From contig OY821517.1 in the NCBI GenBank assembly GCA_963682025.1, positions 93,741,946 to 93,805,945 on the forward strand: a stretch of 64,000 nucleotides of DNA, written 5' to 3'. The notes under the pieces were generated by a model that was not told the DNA's origin, did no database searches, and was given only the letters and a program-made list of their open reading frames with translations. The DNA is from Cordilura impudica. Taxonomy: Eukaryota; Arthropoda; Insecta; Diptera; Scathophagidae. This document shows, piece after piece, positions 34,094 through 45,100 of this stretch. The translations under genes were made by a program, and so were the position numbers. Position 1 is the first letter of the stretch, and each line of letters starts with the position of its first letter.

Positions 34094-36226
34094 GTCACGT
34101 ATAGGACGGTTCCAGTCAACCAACATTCGAATTGTTATCGTTGCATTCAGATTTCAGCGATACTCTTCCATATGGAGAAAAAGTGTCTTGAGAAAAAATT
34201 TTAAATAAAAGTCAATCATGGTGCTTTAGAGAAAAGATTTTTATTAAAACACATATTTATAATTTAAAACTGGTTTTTATATTTTGTCACGTACAGACAG
34301 ATCGTGTCACGTAGGGGACATAGCTAAACTTTGATCTAGAAAGTAAGTAATAATTAATAATTTCTTACTGCTTTTTCTAGGGATAAGCATTGTTTTCTGC
34401 ATTCCACACCATTCTTCTTAGTTTTAATAAAATGGAACTTTAAAATTCCTGATATTGCTTTGGTATTGTCCCGTAGTGATTAAGGCTTAATTTTTCGTTT
34501 ATTTCTGAAAATTTAATATATATAACGCATGTTTTTGAGACTAATCTAGAAGGCGAAACAGCAATGTCCTTGGCTGTTTGGACGACAACATGTTAATTTT
34601 GAGTCATGATTTTCTCTCATACTATTCTTGTGATATTTCCGCCAACTCCATCTATCACACCTCTTCCGTGCGATGCAGCCCTATTCCAAAAAATGGCTTT
34701 TTGTATTTTTTACTCAGCACTTACATTCCGTCGCTTCGAATGATTTCCGCTGAAGGTAAATCTTAATTTTCTTAAGTATCAAGTCGAGCAACTCATTTAG
34801 GAAAACAAAAACTGTATCTTTGTCTATAGCGTGTGCATCAGAGCGTAATATGTATGTTGGACAATTGCTTTTGTAAAAACCTGCAGCAGTAACAAAAGAA
34901 CACTTGTTTGTGACCAAAGTGCGCTTTGAACTTCATTCTGGTATTCACAGCCGAAAGACACTGTAGTATACGCACATTTTCATTAAATTTGTCTTTTTGA
35001 AATCCATTGGCTTGAATTTGTTTCATATCTACTTGCTCCATCAAAATATGAATTGCATTAACAAGATGTTCTGTAAGTTCGCCTGCACTTATTTCATGGT
35101 TTACTAAACGTAGTTTATTATATGAGTTATTTTCCCATTCTTTCCATACACAGATTGTACTTAGTTCCATAGATTATAATAAATTTTTGCCATCAGAACA
35201 AGAATCACATTCATGTATCTAGCACCCGAAATCCAAAGAAGTATCACATAACATCATACACCACCAGTCGTTACAATAACTTTGTTTTAAACTTTTTACT
35301 TTAATCATAAAATTTTCATGAGTTACGCATCTACATTGATCTGAATGTGTGTCTTTCATTAGCAAAATGTTTGGCGGTCTCAGACAAAATTTTGAAAACC
35401 ATATTTCGAAAATACGATTTAACTCTTTAAAAATGGAGAAGGCCTCCCGTAGATACATGGTCAAGCAATGCTTCTGACACTTCTTTTTAATGCCGTCTTT
35501 CCAAACAACGCCGAAATTATTTTGCCTCGACAGATTTATGCAATATCCGGGCGATAGTAAAATACTTTCACAGTTTCGTAACTTGCATTGTTATCTGAAA
35601 TGCTTTTGTTTATACTTTTGGCTAAACCAATGTTCATTTTGCGAGCTAATTCTGTAACTACCGCTTTTTTCTTTCTTGGTGATTGAGGCAGGGATTTTAG
35701 AGCCTTTTACACAGCTTTAGATAAATTTTGTTTCGACTTGTAGGGCTGTTCGGTACTTACAGAAGATTCATCAAAACTTTAAATTTGAACTCGCTTTTAA
35801 GCCCTTTGCAATCTCTTCTTATCTGTTTCCTTAAGTCGTATAGCTTATAGTTCACTTTTTAAAAAGTTTTTCTTGTTTTTCCTTGCGAAGTTCACGCATC
35901 CTTTTGGTCTTATTAGCGGTGGAAATTGCATCTTCCTCTTTTTTCTTTTCACGAAATTTTTGCATACGCTTAGCTCTTGTTAATGGTTGTTGATCAGTCA
36001 TTTTTGTGAGATTGAAATTCGTAATACAAAAATTTCTTGTTCCTCGAAGTCACGTACGGATGCTTAACTGGTACCACTAACCAGCAGTTATAACGGAACC
36101 ATTTACTTACAAAATTTTTTGATTAATTTTTAGGCCACTAGAAGTTAGCTATAAACTATAAAAATTAGATTCTGTAATCGGCTTATTTTACAATTATTGA
36201 AGTAAAATTGAATTAAGCGTCACGTA
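34094..36226. repeat. Five GTCACGTA octamers around the decayed gene
   Basis: The octamer starts at 34094, 34286, 34306, 36049 and 36219, all in the same orientation. Three copies lie beyond the gene's 3' end and two beyond its 5' end. It is rare elsewhere in the window. It may be a protein-binding site of the element. Confidence 0.5.
34480..36001 (-). pseudogene. Decayed gene of an unplaced repeat-borne family
   Basis: The minus-strand start at about 36001 begins with a very basic stretch (T-R-A-K-R-M-Q-K-F-R-E-K-K-K-E-E-D). Later pieces: 35219-35464 with Y-L-R-E-A-F-S-I-F-K, R-P-P-N-I-L-L-M-K-D-T and C-R-C-V-T-H-E-N-F; 34838-35170 with an acidic and hydrophobic linker and F-F-C-Y-C-C; then near 34560-34690 A-A-S-H-G-R-G-V-I-D-G-V-G-G. 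The S-H-G-K/R-G-V-x-D-G-x-G-G block and the C-x-C-x-T-H-E-N motif recur, as far as I remember, in repeat-borne arthropod proteins, but I cannot name a family. Many stops and shifts. It is flanked by five GTCACGTA octamers. Confidence 0.5.
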
Positions 36227-36599
36227 ACTCTTTGTTGCTCTTAGTTTCTATTTCATTAAAGAAGTCAGCCAGACTAATCCTTTTTCATTTAGCAGTTTGA
36301 AAAATGTTTCAATTTTATTGCATTTCAATTGCTGTTATTTTCTAGATGATGACAAGCCATGGGCTAAACTTTTAGACACGTTTCTTAAAAGAACAGACAT
36401 CGAAAAATCTTCAATAACAATTTGGTCTAAAAATAAATTTGTTACATTCTTATCTTACGTACGATACAGAAACACTATTTTGCATAAACAACTGTTAATA
36501 AATAATAATTTTGGGTCTTGCGAAGCCCCATTTTGCTCTTGTTATATGATTTATTTTACTTCGCAAGCTACTGTTTCACTAAACGCACTTATCAGCTTA
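36002..36599. other. Flank of the decayed gene, no coding recognised
   Basis: Contains two of the GTCACGTA octamers. The plus-strand frame 36297-36614 has no recognisable motif and runs into the Helitron. Confidence 0.35.
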
Positions 36600-38207
36600 T
36601 CTATACTAATATAATAAAGAGGTAATGTGTGTTTGTTTGTTTGTTTGTTTGTTTGTAGGAGGTAATCTCCGTAACTACCCATCTGATCTTCCTGAAATTT
36701 TCACAGAATCTTACTGCGGATATGGGAAGTGCTATAGGCTATAATTTTTTAAATATTTTTGGTGGGCGTGGCACCTCCCACACAAAGTAAATTTTTAACA
36801 TCATATACATATATTGAGTACTATGATAGGGAGAGCTTTGCAAATTTGTGTGAGGTCACCTATTGTTAATATTAGTAGCTGCGCCGGAAATGGGAGGGAT
36901 CGGATAAGTGGGCGTGGTAGCTCCGATACAAGTAATAGTTCAATATTACATATCTCGAGTAATGTGATAGGGAGAGCTTTTCAATTTTTTTTTGATGTCA
37001 TCTATTATTAATGTGAGTAGTCGGATGCAAAATGGGCAGTATCGGATCAATAGGCGTGGCACCTGCCATACAAAGTAAATATAAAATGCCATATATCTGG
37101 AGTACTGTAATAGTGAGAGTCTTGGGACTTTGTGTGATCCCATAAGTTATTCAGTTTATTAGTTAGACAAAAATGGGCGTGATCGGAGCAGTGGGCGTGG
37201 GACCACCCATGCAAAGTACATATCTAATATCATATAACTGGTGTACTATAAAAGGGAAAGACTCGACATTTTGAATGAGTCCATCAGATATTAATGTGAG
37301 TAGTCCAATAAAAATTGGGCGGGATGGGACTGGTGGGCGTGGCACCTCCTATGTAAAAAAATATAAAGCACTACGAAAGCGACAGTCTCAAGTTCATTAG
37401 TTATCAATGTGATTTGTCGTGGAAAATATATCGCCAAAATCAAAAATCGCAAAACCCGAAAATCGCGAAAAATAAAAATCGCCCAAAAAACTAAAATCTT
37501 CAAAATCAAAAATGGACAAAATCAAAAATCGCTAAAAGGAAAAAATGCCAAATGCTATTCTAAGTTCAAAGCCAATAGTTAAGTGTTGCCAGATCTAATA
37601 TGGATAATCCATCTTCTTCTCATGGGCAGCTACATGTACCTTGCTCCAGGGTAGGAACGCCGAAAAATCTGATAATTGGTGTACCGAATGAAAAAACAAA
37701 AAACATTGTATATCAGCATCAGCAAGCATTGAGATAAAAAAATCTATACTAATAATCTAAACTAACATAATAAAAATGTAATATTTGCTTGATTGTTTGT
37801 TTGTAGGAGGCAATCTCCGTAACTACTCACCTGATCTTCCTGAAATTTTCACATAGTCTTACTGCGGATATGGGAGTGCTACAGGCTTTATTTTTTTTAA
37901 ATATTTTCAGTGGTCGTGGCACCTCCCATACAAAGTAAATTTTTAATATCATATATATTAAGTACTATGATAGAGAAAGCTTTGCAAATTTGTCTCAGGT
38001 CATCTATTATTAACGTGAGTAGTCAGACAAAAAATTGGGCGGGATTAGACAAATGCGCGTGGTACCCCCACACAAACTTAATATTAAATGTGATATATCT
38101 GAATTACTGTATTAGTGAGAGCCTTGGGACTTTGCGTGAGCCCTTTCATAACGCTTCGGCAGGGGGGGAGGGGGAGGGTGTAGCGAAGCACACCGGGTTA
38201 CATCTAG
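36600..38207 (+). mobile_element. Composite non-autonomous Helitron (Helitron 2)
   Basis: Starts TCTATACTAATATAATAAAG at 36600 after an A. It ends CTAG at 38204-38207 before a T, with GGTGT-agcgaagc-ACACC just upstream as the 3' stem-loop. A second head of the same type (ATCTATACTAATAATC) lies at 37741. It is followed, like the first, by a TTTG run and GTAGGAGG-AATCTCCGTAACTAC. So 37742-38207 alone forms a short complete element, and 36600-37741 is another copy lacking its 3' end. No Rep/helicase coding. Confidence 0.82.
36760..38070 (+). repeat. 140-147 bp units with GGGCGTGGCACC, inside Helitron 2
   Basis: Units recur near 36763, 36910, 37052, 37192 and 37334, then, after the second head, near 37912 and 38056. 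Each holds GTGGGCGTGGCACC or a variant and a GTGAGTAGTC-type block. The stretch 37430-37550 is a separate low-complexity series of AAAATC/CGCAAAA words. Confidence 0.75.
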
Positions 38208-38690
38208 TATTGTTATATACTCGTAATATATCAGAACGGATCTACGTAGCAAAGCAGCAAATACTTCTTCATATCGACATACTTTAAGTATTGTTGACGC
38301 TATTTTCTTTAGTATTTGGTAATAACCACATTTATTTTATTTGGAAATTTTTGCCTTTGGAAGAGATAATTACGTCAGCTGAGTTTATTTCGCATCTCTA
38401 ATGGAAATAGTGACAACTGATACTATTTCCATTGATCTTGTTACCTGTCATCATATTTGGGGCTTCTTTCTTAATTTGGCTCTTTTCTTTTGGTCAATTT
38501 TACATTTCTCTAATTTTTTTAATGCGTTAGTTTTCTTGTTTTTTTTTTATTGTTCCAAAAACGTATTTATTATTATATCGGTTCTGCCTTTTCCTCTAGC
38601 TCTTTTCCGATTAGAAGACCCATGAGAATTAAAATTTAAATCTAAAAGGAAATATTTTTTCGTCTCTCCATATTTTCTCAGTACACTTAA
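38208..38690. other. A+T-rich spacer
   Basis: A 74-codon plus-strand frame at 38401-38625 is very rich in F, I and L and has no family resemblance. Nothing else seen. Confidence 0.35.
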
Positions 38691-38993
38691 TCTATAATAT
38701 TAATTGGCAAGGCGATCTCTTGTGGACTCTTCTGTATTTTTAGTTACCAACCGATTTTGACAAAAAAAATATACCATTTGAAAGGCATTTCTTTGCGCAC
38801 CATCTGGTAATTTTTTTTTTTTTTTTTTTTTTTGAGAAAAATTCATTTGAAGTTGCTACTAACCCATATATAAAACATATATTTAATCTTCAGAAAACTA
38901 TAAAAAAAACTGTACAATACTGTGAGTGCGTTTATTAAATTTGTGTTGAATTGTGAATTGGATAAAATTAATTAGCATGCTTTTAGGCTAATA
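38691..38993 (+). repeat. Interspersed repeat R2, diverged copy
   Basis: Begins TCTATAATATTAATTGGCAA, carries GGCGATCTCTTGTGG, ATTTGAAAGGCATTTCTTT and AATTAGCATGCTTTTAGG, and is followed directly by a second copy. A T-run lies at 38811-38834. Confidence 0.75.
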
Positions 38994-39390
38994 TCTATAA
39001 TATTAGGACGCAAGGCGATTTCTTGTGACCGATTTTTTTTCTACCCTTTTATCCCGACCAAACGTGACCAAACGTATAATATTTGAAAGGTATTTCTTTC
39101 TAGCCGTTTTGCAGATTTAAAGATTTTTAAATTTTTTCCTTTATTTGGAGTAAATTGCATTTAAATTTGCTACTAACACATACATAAAATTATACAATAT
39201 GCTACATGTGTGGCTATTAAATTTGTTAATGTGTTTGTAATAAAAATGAGTTTGTTTTTTGTGTTGATTTGTGAATTGGCTATAATTGATTAGCATACAT
39301 TTAGGGTCTATATTTAATGAAAAAATATAATTTCCTAGAATTTGCACTCTGATTTTGAGGGCTGGAATCTGCTAATATTTCTTATTAACA
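38994..39390 (+). repeat. Interspersed repeat R2, second tandem copy
   Basis: Begins TCTATAATATTAGGACGC, continues GGCGATTTCTTGTGACCG, TTTGAAAGGTATTTCTTT, GTTAATGTGTTTGTAATA and TTGATTAGCATAC. It ends with a segment GAGGGCTGGAATCTGCTAAT that also matches 1905-1960 in inverse orientation. Confidence 0.8.
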
Positions 39391-39769
39391 CAGTTATATT
39401 CTATGTGTTCAACAAATATAAATGATATTTCAATGATTTTAATAAAAAATTCTCATTTTAATGAATTTTATTTAAAAATTCACAATTTAATGAATTTTAG
39501 TAAAACTCCATAAATTTTGTATATATATAGATTAAAAAAATATTGAAAGATAAAAATTGAATGAAAAAATAAAATTTCCAGGAATTTTCAGTCGAACTTC
39601 GAGACTAGTATAAATTAATAGTAACGTTTTTGTTTCACAGAATATAACTGTATATAAAATTATTTTCAGCTTGCGGTTAGAAATTTTCGCTACAATTTCA
39701 AATGTTTTTAAAGAAGGGAATGCTAATTTTACCTACCAAAATATTTTTGTCATAATCGCTTTCAGAATA
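39391..39769. other. A+T-rich spacer
   Basis: Short repeats of AAATGAATTTTA-type words and a block at 39555-39600 resembling the end of R2. No coding seen. Confidence 0.35.
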
Positions 39770-39885
39770 ACCGTCTGAGAGTCCATGTGAAACTTGTAAT
39801 TATACTGCAGGCAATGAAATTTATTATATAAGCTTAAATAGGACATATGATGATCGGTGTTGACTGACTATAACTTTCTTACTTG
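39770..39885 (+). mobile_element. HHR, internally deleted remnant
   Basis: About 115 bp. GTCCATGTGAAACTTGTAAT and TACTGCAGG from the first third jump to TTGACTGACTATAACTTTCT and TTACTTG at the end. Confidence 0.65.
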
Positions 39886-40299
39886 TTTTTTTTTTTATAT
39901 AAAGTTGGCTTATCCAAAAATTTTCTATGAAAAATTAAAAGATTTTTGCATAATTATTACCAAAATAAGAAAGAACGAAAATTAAATACAAAAAAAAATC
40001 AAAAATATATGAAAATATGTGTTTAAGAAATTTACGCAAACCATATAGATATCTGTAGAAATGGGCTAAGAGCAGCACTTAAATAATGTCTGACAAATAC
40101 GTGGAATTACAGAAATTTGTGTAACATTGAATAAGTTGTCTTAAACGTGGATATGACCATCTGAGACCTTCTTTCCATCTTAGGGAAGTACATACATTAA
40201 CAGAAATAAGCTTAACAACCTATATTTTGGAATAAGTGAGCATGGTCTATCGAAAAGTACTATACAGGTTACGCAAATTATAACTAAAATTTCACAAAA

Positions 40300-40456
40300 T
40301 TCAACGGAAAAAATTTATAAAGACAAATGCATAACAATCAATGTAACCCAAATTTGTTTTAGGTATATTTGCTATAGCCAACTAATTGGATCTAAGAACC
40401 TTTCTGGAAAGCTATGGTATAGGGTATGGTGCAGTCGGTTCAGACCGACTATAAAT
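40300..40456 (+). mobile_element. HHR, 3'-end remnant
   Basis: Contains AAATTTGTTTTAGG, CCAACTAATTGGATC, the subterminal GGTATAGGGTATGG at 40415 and GTCGGTTCAGACCGACTAT. The terminal CTTACTTG is lost. Confidence 0.65.
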
Positions 40457-41000
40457 TTCACTGTTGCCATTTATAAATCAGGAAACATCAAGATAATTCC
40501 ACTAATATCTGTAAAGATAAAAACAGCCACAGTAGCAGTGTCACCTCACTTAACCATACTCCTACCTGCAATAAAGCTCATTGGCCTTTCTGGAACAGCT
40601 TCAGCAGCTTTCCCAAGGCATGGTTGTATTTTCCAGACATGGAATTTTTTGCGCAATCGAGTACCCAAGTTTCAAATCATATCTCTTTGGTTTGCTTTGC
40701 CTAAATACACAACCTCAATGGAAATCAGATAGGTATTTGCCTACAGTGACGTAAGTGTTGAAAAGCATTGCTAATATTTCAGACCACATATCCTACAGAT
40801 AACGAATTGGAGCAAATTTATCCGAAGATCTGTTTAGTTGACGACATATTATATCACCGAAGCGAAGAATTTCGGTCCAGTCCTCAAACTGTTTTTTCGA
40901 CATAATTTTTCTGAAAATAGGTGGACAGAAAGTGAAACCGAACAGCTCGTTATTCACATATATTCAATAGCATTCAACTTATCTGTGAACGTCAGCAAAT

Positions 41001-41878
41001 TATAATATTTTTATATAATATTTTTTTGTACACAGGATTTGGCAGGATCGCCATATAATATTTTTATGTAATATTTTTTTGTACACAGGATTTGGCTGGA
41101 TCGCCATATAATATTTTTATGTAATATTTTTTTGTACACAAGATTTGGCTGGATCGCCATATAATATTTTTATGTAATATTTTTTTGTACACAGGATTTG
41201 GCTGGATCGCCATATAATATTTTTATGTAATATTTTTTTGTACACAGGATTTGGCAGGATCGCCATATAATATTTTTATGGTAGAATTTATGTTGGTTAA
41301 TTTTTCAAACTAATTCTGGGGCAAACCTGCTGACCAGTTTTAGTGTTTAATCCTTTTGAAATCAAACAATTTTTTTTTTTAGTTAGGGCAAGTTTGCCTA
41401 CCAACTGTCAGAGCACCAATCATTCTGTTCTCCAACAGTGGTCTTTATTTTATATTATTTTTGTGCTAATTCAGCACTTAATGTTTTTGGTTCTTTATTA
41501 TTTACAATTTTAATTACTTACTTATACATACATAAAAATAAAATCAAATTCAAATAAAATCAAATCAATAAATGTAAAACAAAAAAATAAGTTCAAAAAA
41601 AAATATTTAAATAAAAAAATGTGTTTATTAATGAAGATTGTGTAAACAAAATTTATACTTGAACTTGAAAAAAAAAAGAAACAATGAGTGGCCTTCATGA
41701 AAAGTGTCATTTTTCACTTTTGGTAATTAAAGGCTAAACATTGTATTTGAGCTAAACATTGTATTTGAGTAGCAACAAAGTGTGCCATCAATTTTTTTTG
41801 GATTTATATTTCATACATGTTATTTTGAATTTAAGTTTTTTTTGTTAGCAACAGAAATTCATTTGGTGGATCTCTACA
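41001..41878 (-). repeat. 3' LTR of the Ty3-type element
   Basis: Read on the element strand it starts TGTAGAGATCC (41878) and ends in an array of 53-bp units. The units contain GGATCGCCATATAATATT on the plus strand and recur at 41051, 41104, 41157, 41210 and 41263. An extra partial unit at 41001-41039 is absent from the other LTR. It includes a block with AATAAAGACC on the minus strand, a possible polyadenylation signal. Confidence 0.9.
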
Positions 41879-42160
41879 CCATCGTCCTCAAGATTGAAAA
41901 TTACGGGGCTAGCAAAATTTATATGAATTTTGAGAGTTCCGCGATTTTCAAAAGGAAAGTGTGTTTCCAAAAAATTGTTTTTGTTCAAGTCCAAGTAAAT
42001 ATAATTTTAAGTTAAAGAAATTACTATCCATAATTAGTTTTTGTGATTGTATAAATATAAAAGTTTTGTATAAAAGTTTTTGTGATTGTATAAATATTTC
42101 TTAAATTAAATTCTTAGCATAGTTTTTTTTTTTTTTTTTATATTTTTTTTTTTTTTTTTT
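41879..42160 (-). other. Ty3-type element, region between pol and 3' LTR
   Basis: No env frame. Two long T-runs at 42122-42163 (A-runs on the element strand) and a short imperfect direct repeat of TTTTGTGATTGTATAAATAT near 42040-42100. The purine-rich stretch just before the 3' LTR (GAGGACGATGG on the element strand) is a weak polypurine-tract candidate. Confidence 0.5.
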
Positions 42161-45100
42161 TTAATTAGGATTGTATTTTTTAAATATATTGTTATGATAT
42201 TCCTTAAAGTTATTATTAATCTTAATTACAGAATTGACTCCTTTACGTTCAATTATAGGGTAAGGGCCATGATATGGACTCTGTTGTTTTCTCCTAGTTT
42301 CTAACTTAACGTATACTAAATCTCCTACTTTTAGGTCAGATTCCTTACTATTATTGTCATAATCTAGTTTTCTTTTTAGTTTTGTCATATGTATTAGTTC
42401 TCGTGCTTTAAGTAGTGATTCCCGTAGTCTTATTTTCATTTCATTTGCATAGCTGTCCAAATTGTAAATTGGCCTATTATTCTCAACCATGTCATTTGGC
42501 AAACGTGGAATTTTTCCATAAACTAGTTCATAAGGGCTGTATTTAGTATCCACATTTGGTGTGCTATTATATGCAAATGCATAGTACAAAATATATTTGT
42601 CCCATTCATTATTTTCAACGAAATTTAACAAAAACTCATTCAAAACTCTATGATTTCGTTCAAGTGCTCCTATTGTCTGATGGTGGTAAGGTGTTGAGAA
42701 AATCTGTTCTACTTTCAACATTTGGCAAATATTTCCAAGCAGTTCATTTTTAAATTCAGTTCCTCTGTCCGATTTTAGTGTCTTAAAAAGTCCGTATTTA
42801 AGTATTACTTGGTCCACTAATGCTTTTGCGATTGATACCGCCTCTTTTGTTTCCATTGGATGTAGTATGACGTATTTTGTTAATTCGCACTGTACTGTCA
42901 AAATATATCTATAGCCGTTAGATATTCGTAAGGGTCCTACCGTATCTATACTTAACGTTTCAAAACTTGTACCAGGTGTGTCAGTTATCGTCATTTTTTC
43001 TTTGGTGTATTTTGTTTGCTTATTCTTTGTGCAGTCACAACAATTTATTATATATTTTTTAACTATTTTATTCATGTTTTTCCAAACGAATCTTTGTTTT
43101 AGTTTAAATAAAGTTTTTCTGATGCCTAAATGTCCTCCTATTGGTATATTGTGATACTCTTTAATTAAATTTTTCATAATTGACTCTTCTTTAATTTTTG
43201 TTGGGGCTTTGTATATTATTATCGTTAAAGGTTCTAAATTCCTTTTTATTCTTTCCATTTGCAATTCATTATACATTTTCTTAAATTCTTCTATGGGCAT
43301 GCCTCTTAATATATCATTTTGTTCTAACGCTAGCTTCATTATATTCCTATCAGTCATTTTTGATGATAGCTTCTCGACGATCGAAACGAATTTCGCGTGA
43401 TTATCGCTATATCTAACTGTTACCCATCTTTTATTTATCTCAATTTTGGTACCTTTATTATTTTCTTCTATAAATCTTAAATTTTTCATATTCCTGATAT
43501 CAGATATGGACGTACATTCCCAAATGTGAAGTTGATCAGGCTTCGAATGAGAATTGTATTTCTCCGTTTCTGCCTTGTTCTCGTTGGCTGACATTCCCCT
43601 TGTTATTGCAAACATTCTTTTTGAGTCATCACAATTTGTCGGTATCATACTCTTGAGTATGTCCGAATCTATTTTTATTCTTGACAATGCATCGGCATTT
43701 GTATTAATTTTTCCTTGTTTGTAGATTATGTCAAAATCATAATCTGACAAATCTATTCTTATCCTTGTCATCTTTGATGAAGGATTTTTATGTGTAAATA
43801 ATGCTACTAGGGGTCTGTGGTCCGTCACCACGATAAACTTCCTGCCATATAAATATGGTCTAAAAAAATTAATTCCCCAATGAATGGCTAGTAGCTCTTT
43901 TTCTATTACTGGCTTGTTTATATCGTGTTTTGCCAGTGTTTTACTTGCATAGGATATTGGCAAGTCTTTTCCTATGTCACCTTGGCTTAAGATTGCACCG
44001 ATTGCGAAGTCAGATGCATCAGTTGTGAGTACGAATGGTTGTTCAAAATTTGGATACTGTAATATAGGTGGGTTAATTAATTTTTCTTTTAAGAGTTCAA
44101 ATGTCTTTTGACATTCTTCTGTCCATTCGAATGTCTGTCCTTTTTTTACCAGATTATTGAGACTTTTTGTGGTTTGAGCGAAGTTTTCAATAAATCGTCT
44201 GTAGTAATTACAAAAAGCTACGAATTTTCTCACTTCGTCACTATTTCTTGGGACGGGGTATTTTTTTATTGTTTCAAATTTGGAAGGGTCTGTTTTTATA
44301 CCTTCATTAGTAATTAAATGTCCTAAATATACGACTTCTGATTTTAAAAATACGCATTTGTTTGCATTTAATTTTAAATTGTATTTTCTTAGTCTGTCGA
44401 AGACTGTTATTAAATTGTCATTATGGTGTTTTAAACTACAACCAAATACTATTATATCGTCGACATACAAAAATGCTTGGCTATCCAAACCACTCAAGGC
44501 GATTGTAAGCATTCTTTGAAAGCTGTTGCTTGAAATTTTCAATCCGAATGGTAAACGTTTAAATTGAAAATGTCCTTTGTTAGTTGAAAATGCAGTTAAA
44601 GGTCTAGAGTCTTCATGTAACGGTATTTGATGGAAAGAGCTCGTCATGTCGAGTGTTGAAAAGTATTTTGCTCGGCCTAGTAAATCTAGTACGTCCTCCA
44701 AGCGGGTTAGGGGGAAGCGGTCGCTTACCAACTTCTTATTTAGTTGCCTATAGTCTACTACTAGTCTCCATTTCTTTTTGTCCCCACCATTTTTTTTTGG
44801 TACTAGCAATAATGGTGAGTTATAGGGACTAACTGAGTGTTCTGCTATATCAGTGTCTATTAAATTGTCTACTTGCTCGTCTATTTCTTCAAGCTGAGAA
44901 TTCGGTAGCCTATAATTTTTTATGTACACTGGATTTGTGTCATTTACACTTAAATGTTGAGTATAAAAATTGTTTGCTGTCAATACTTCTCCTTCGACAT
45001 GAAAAATGTCCGAATATTGTTCAAAAATTGCGTACAACGAGTCCTTTGCTTCTTTGTCTTTTGAATCCAAATTTAAAATGTTAATCAATTCTTCAAAACG

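Noticed and set aside
42556..44519. Plus-strand ORFs of 63-79 codons across the LTR element.
   Set aside because: They are antisense shadows of the pol frame on the minus strand.
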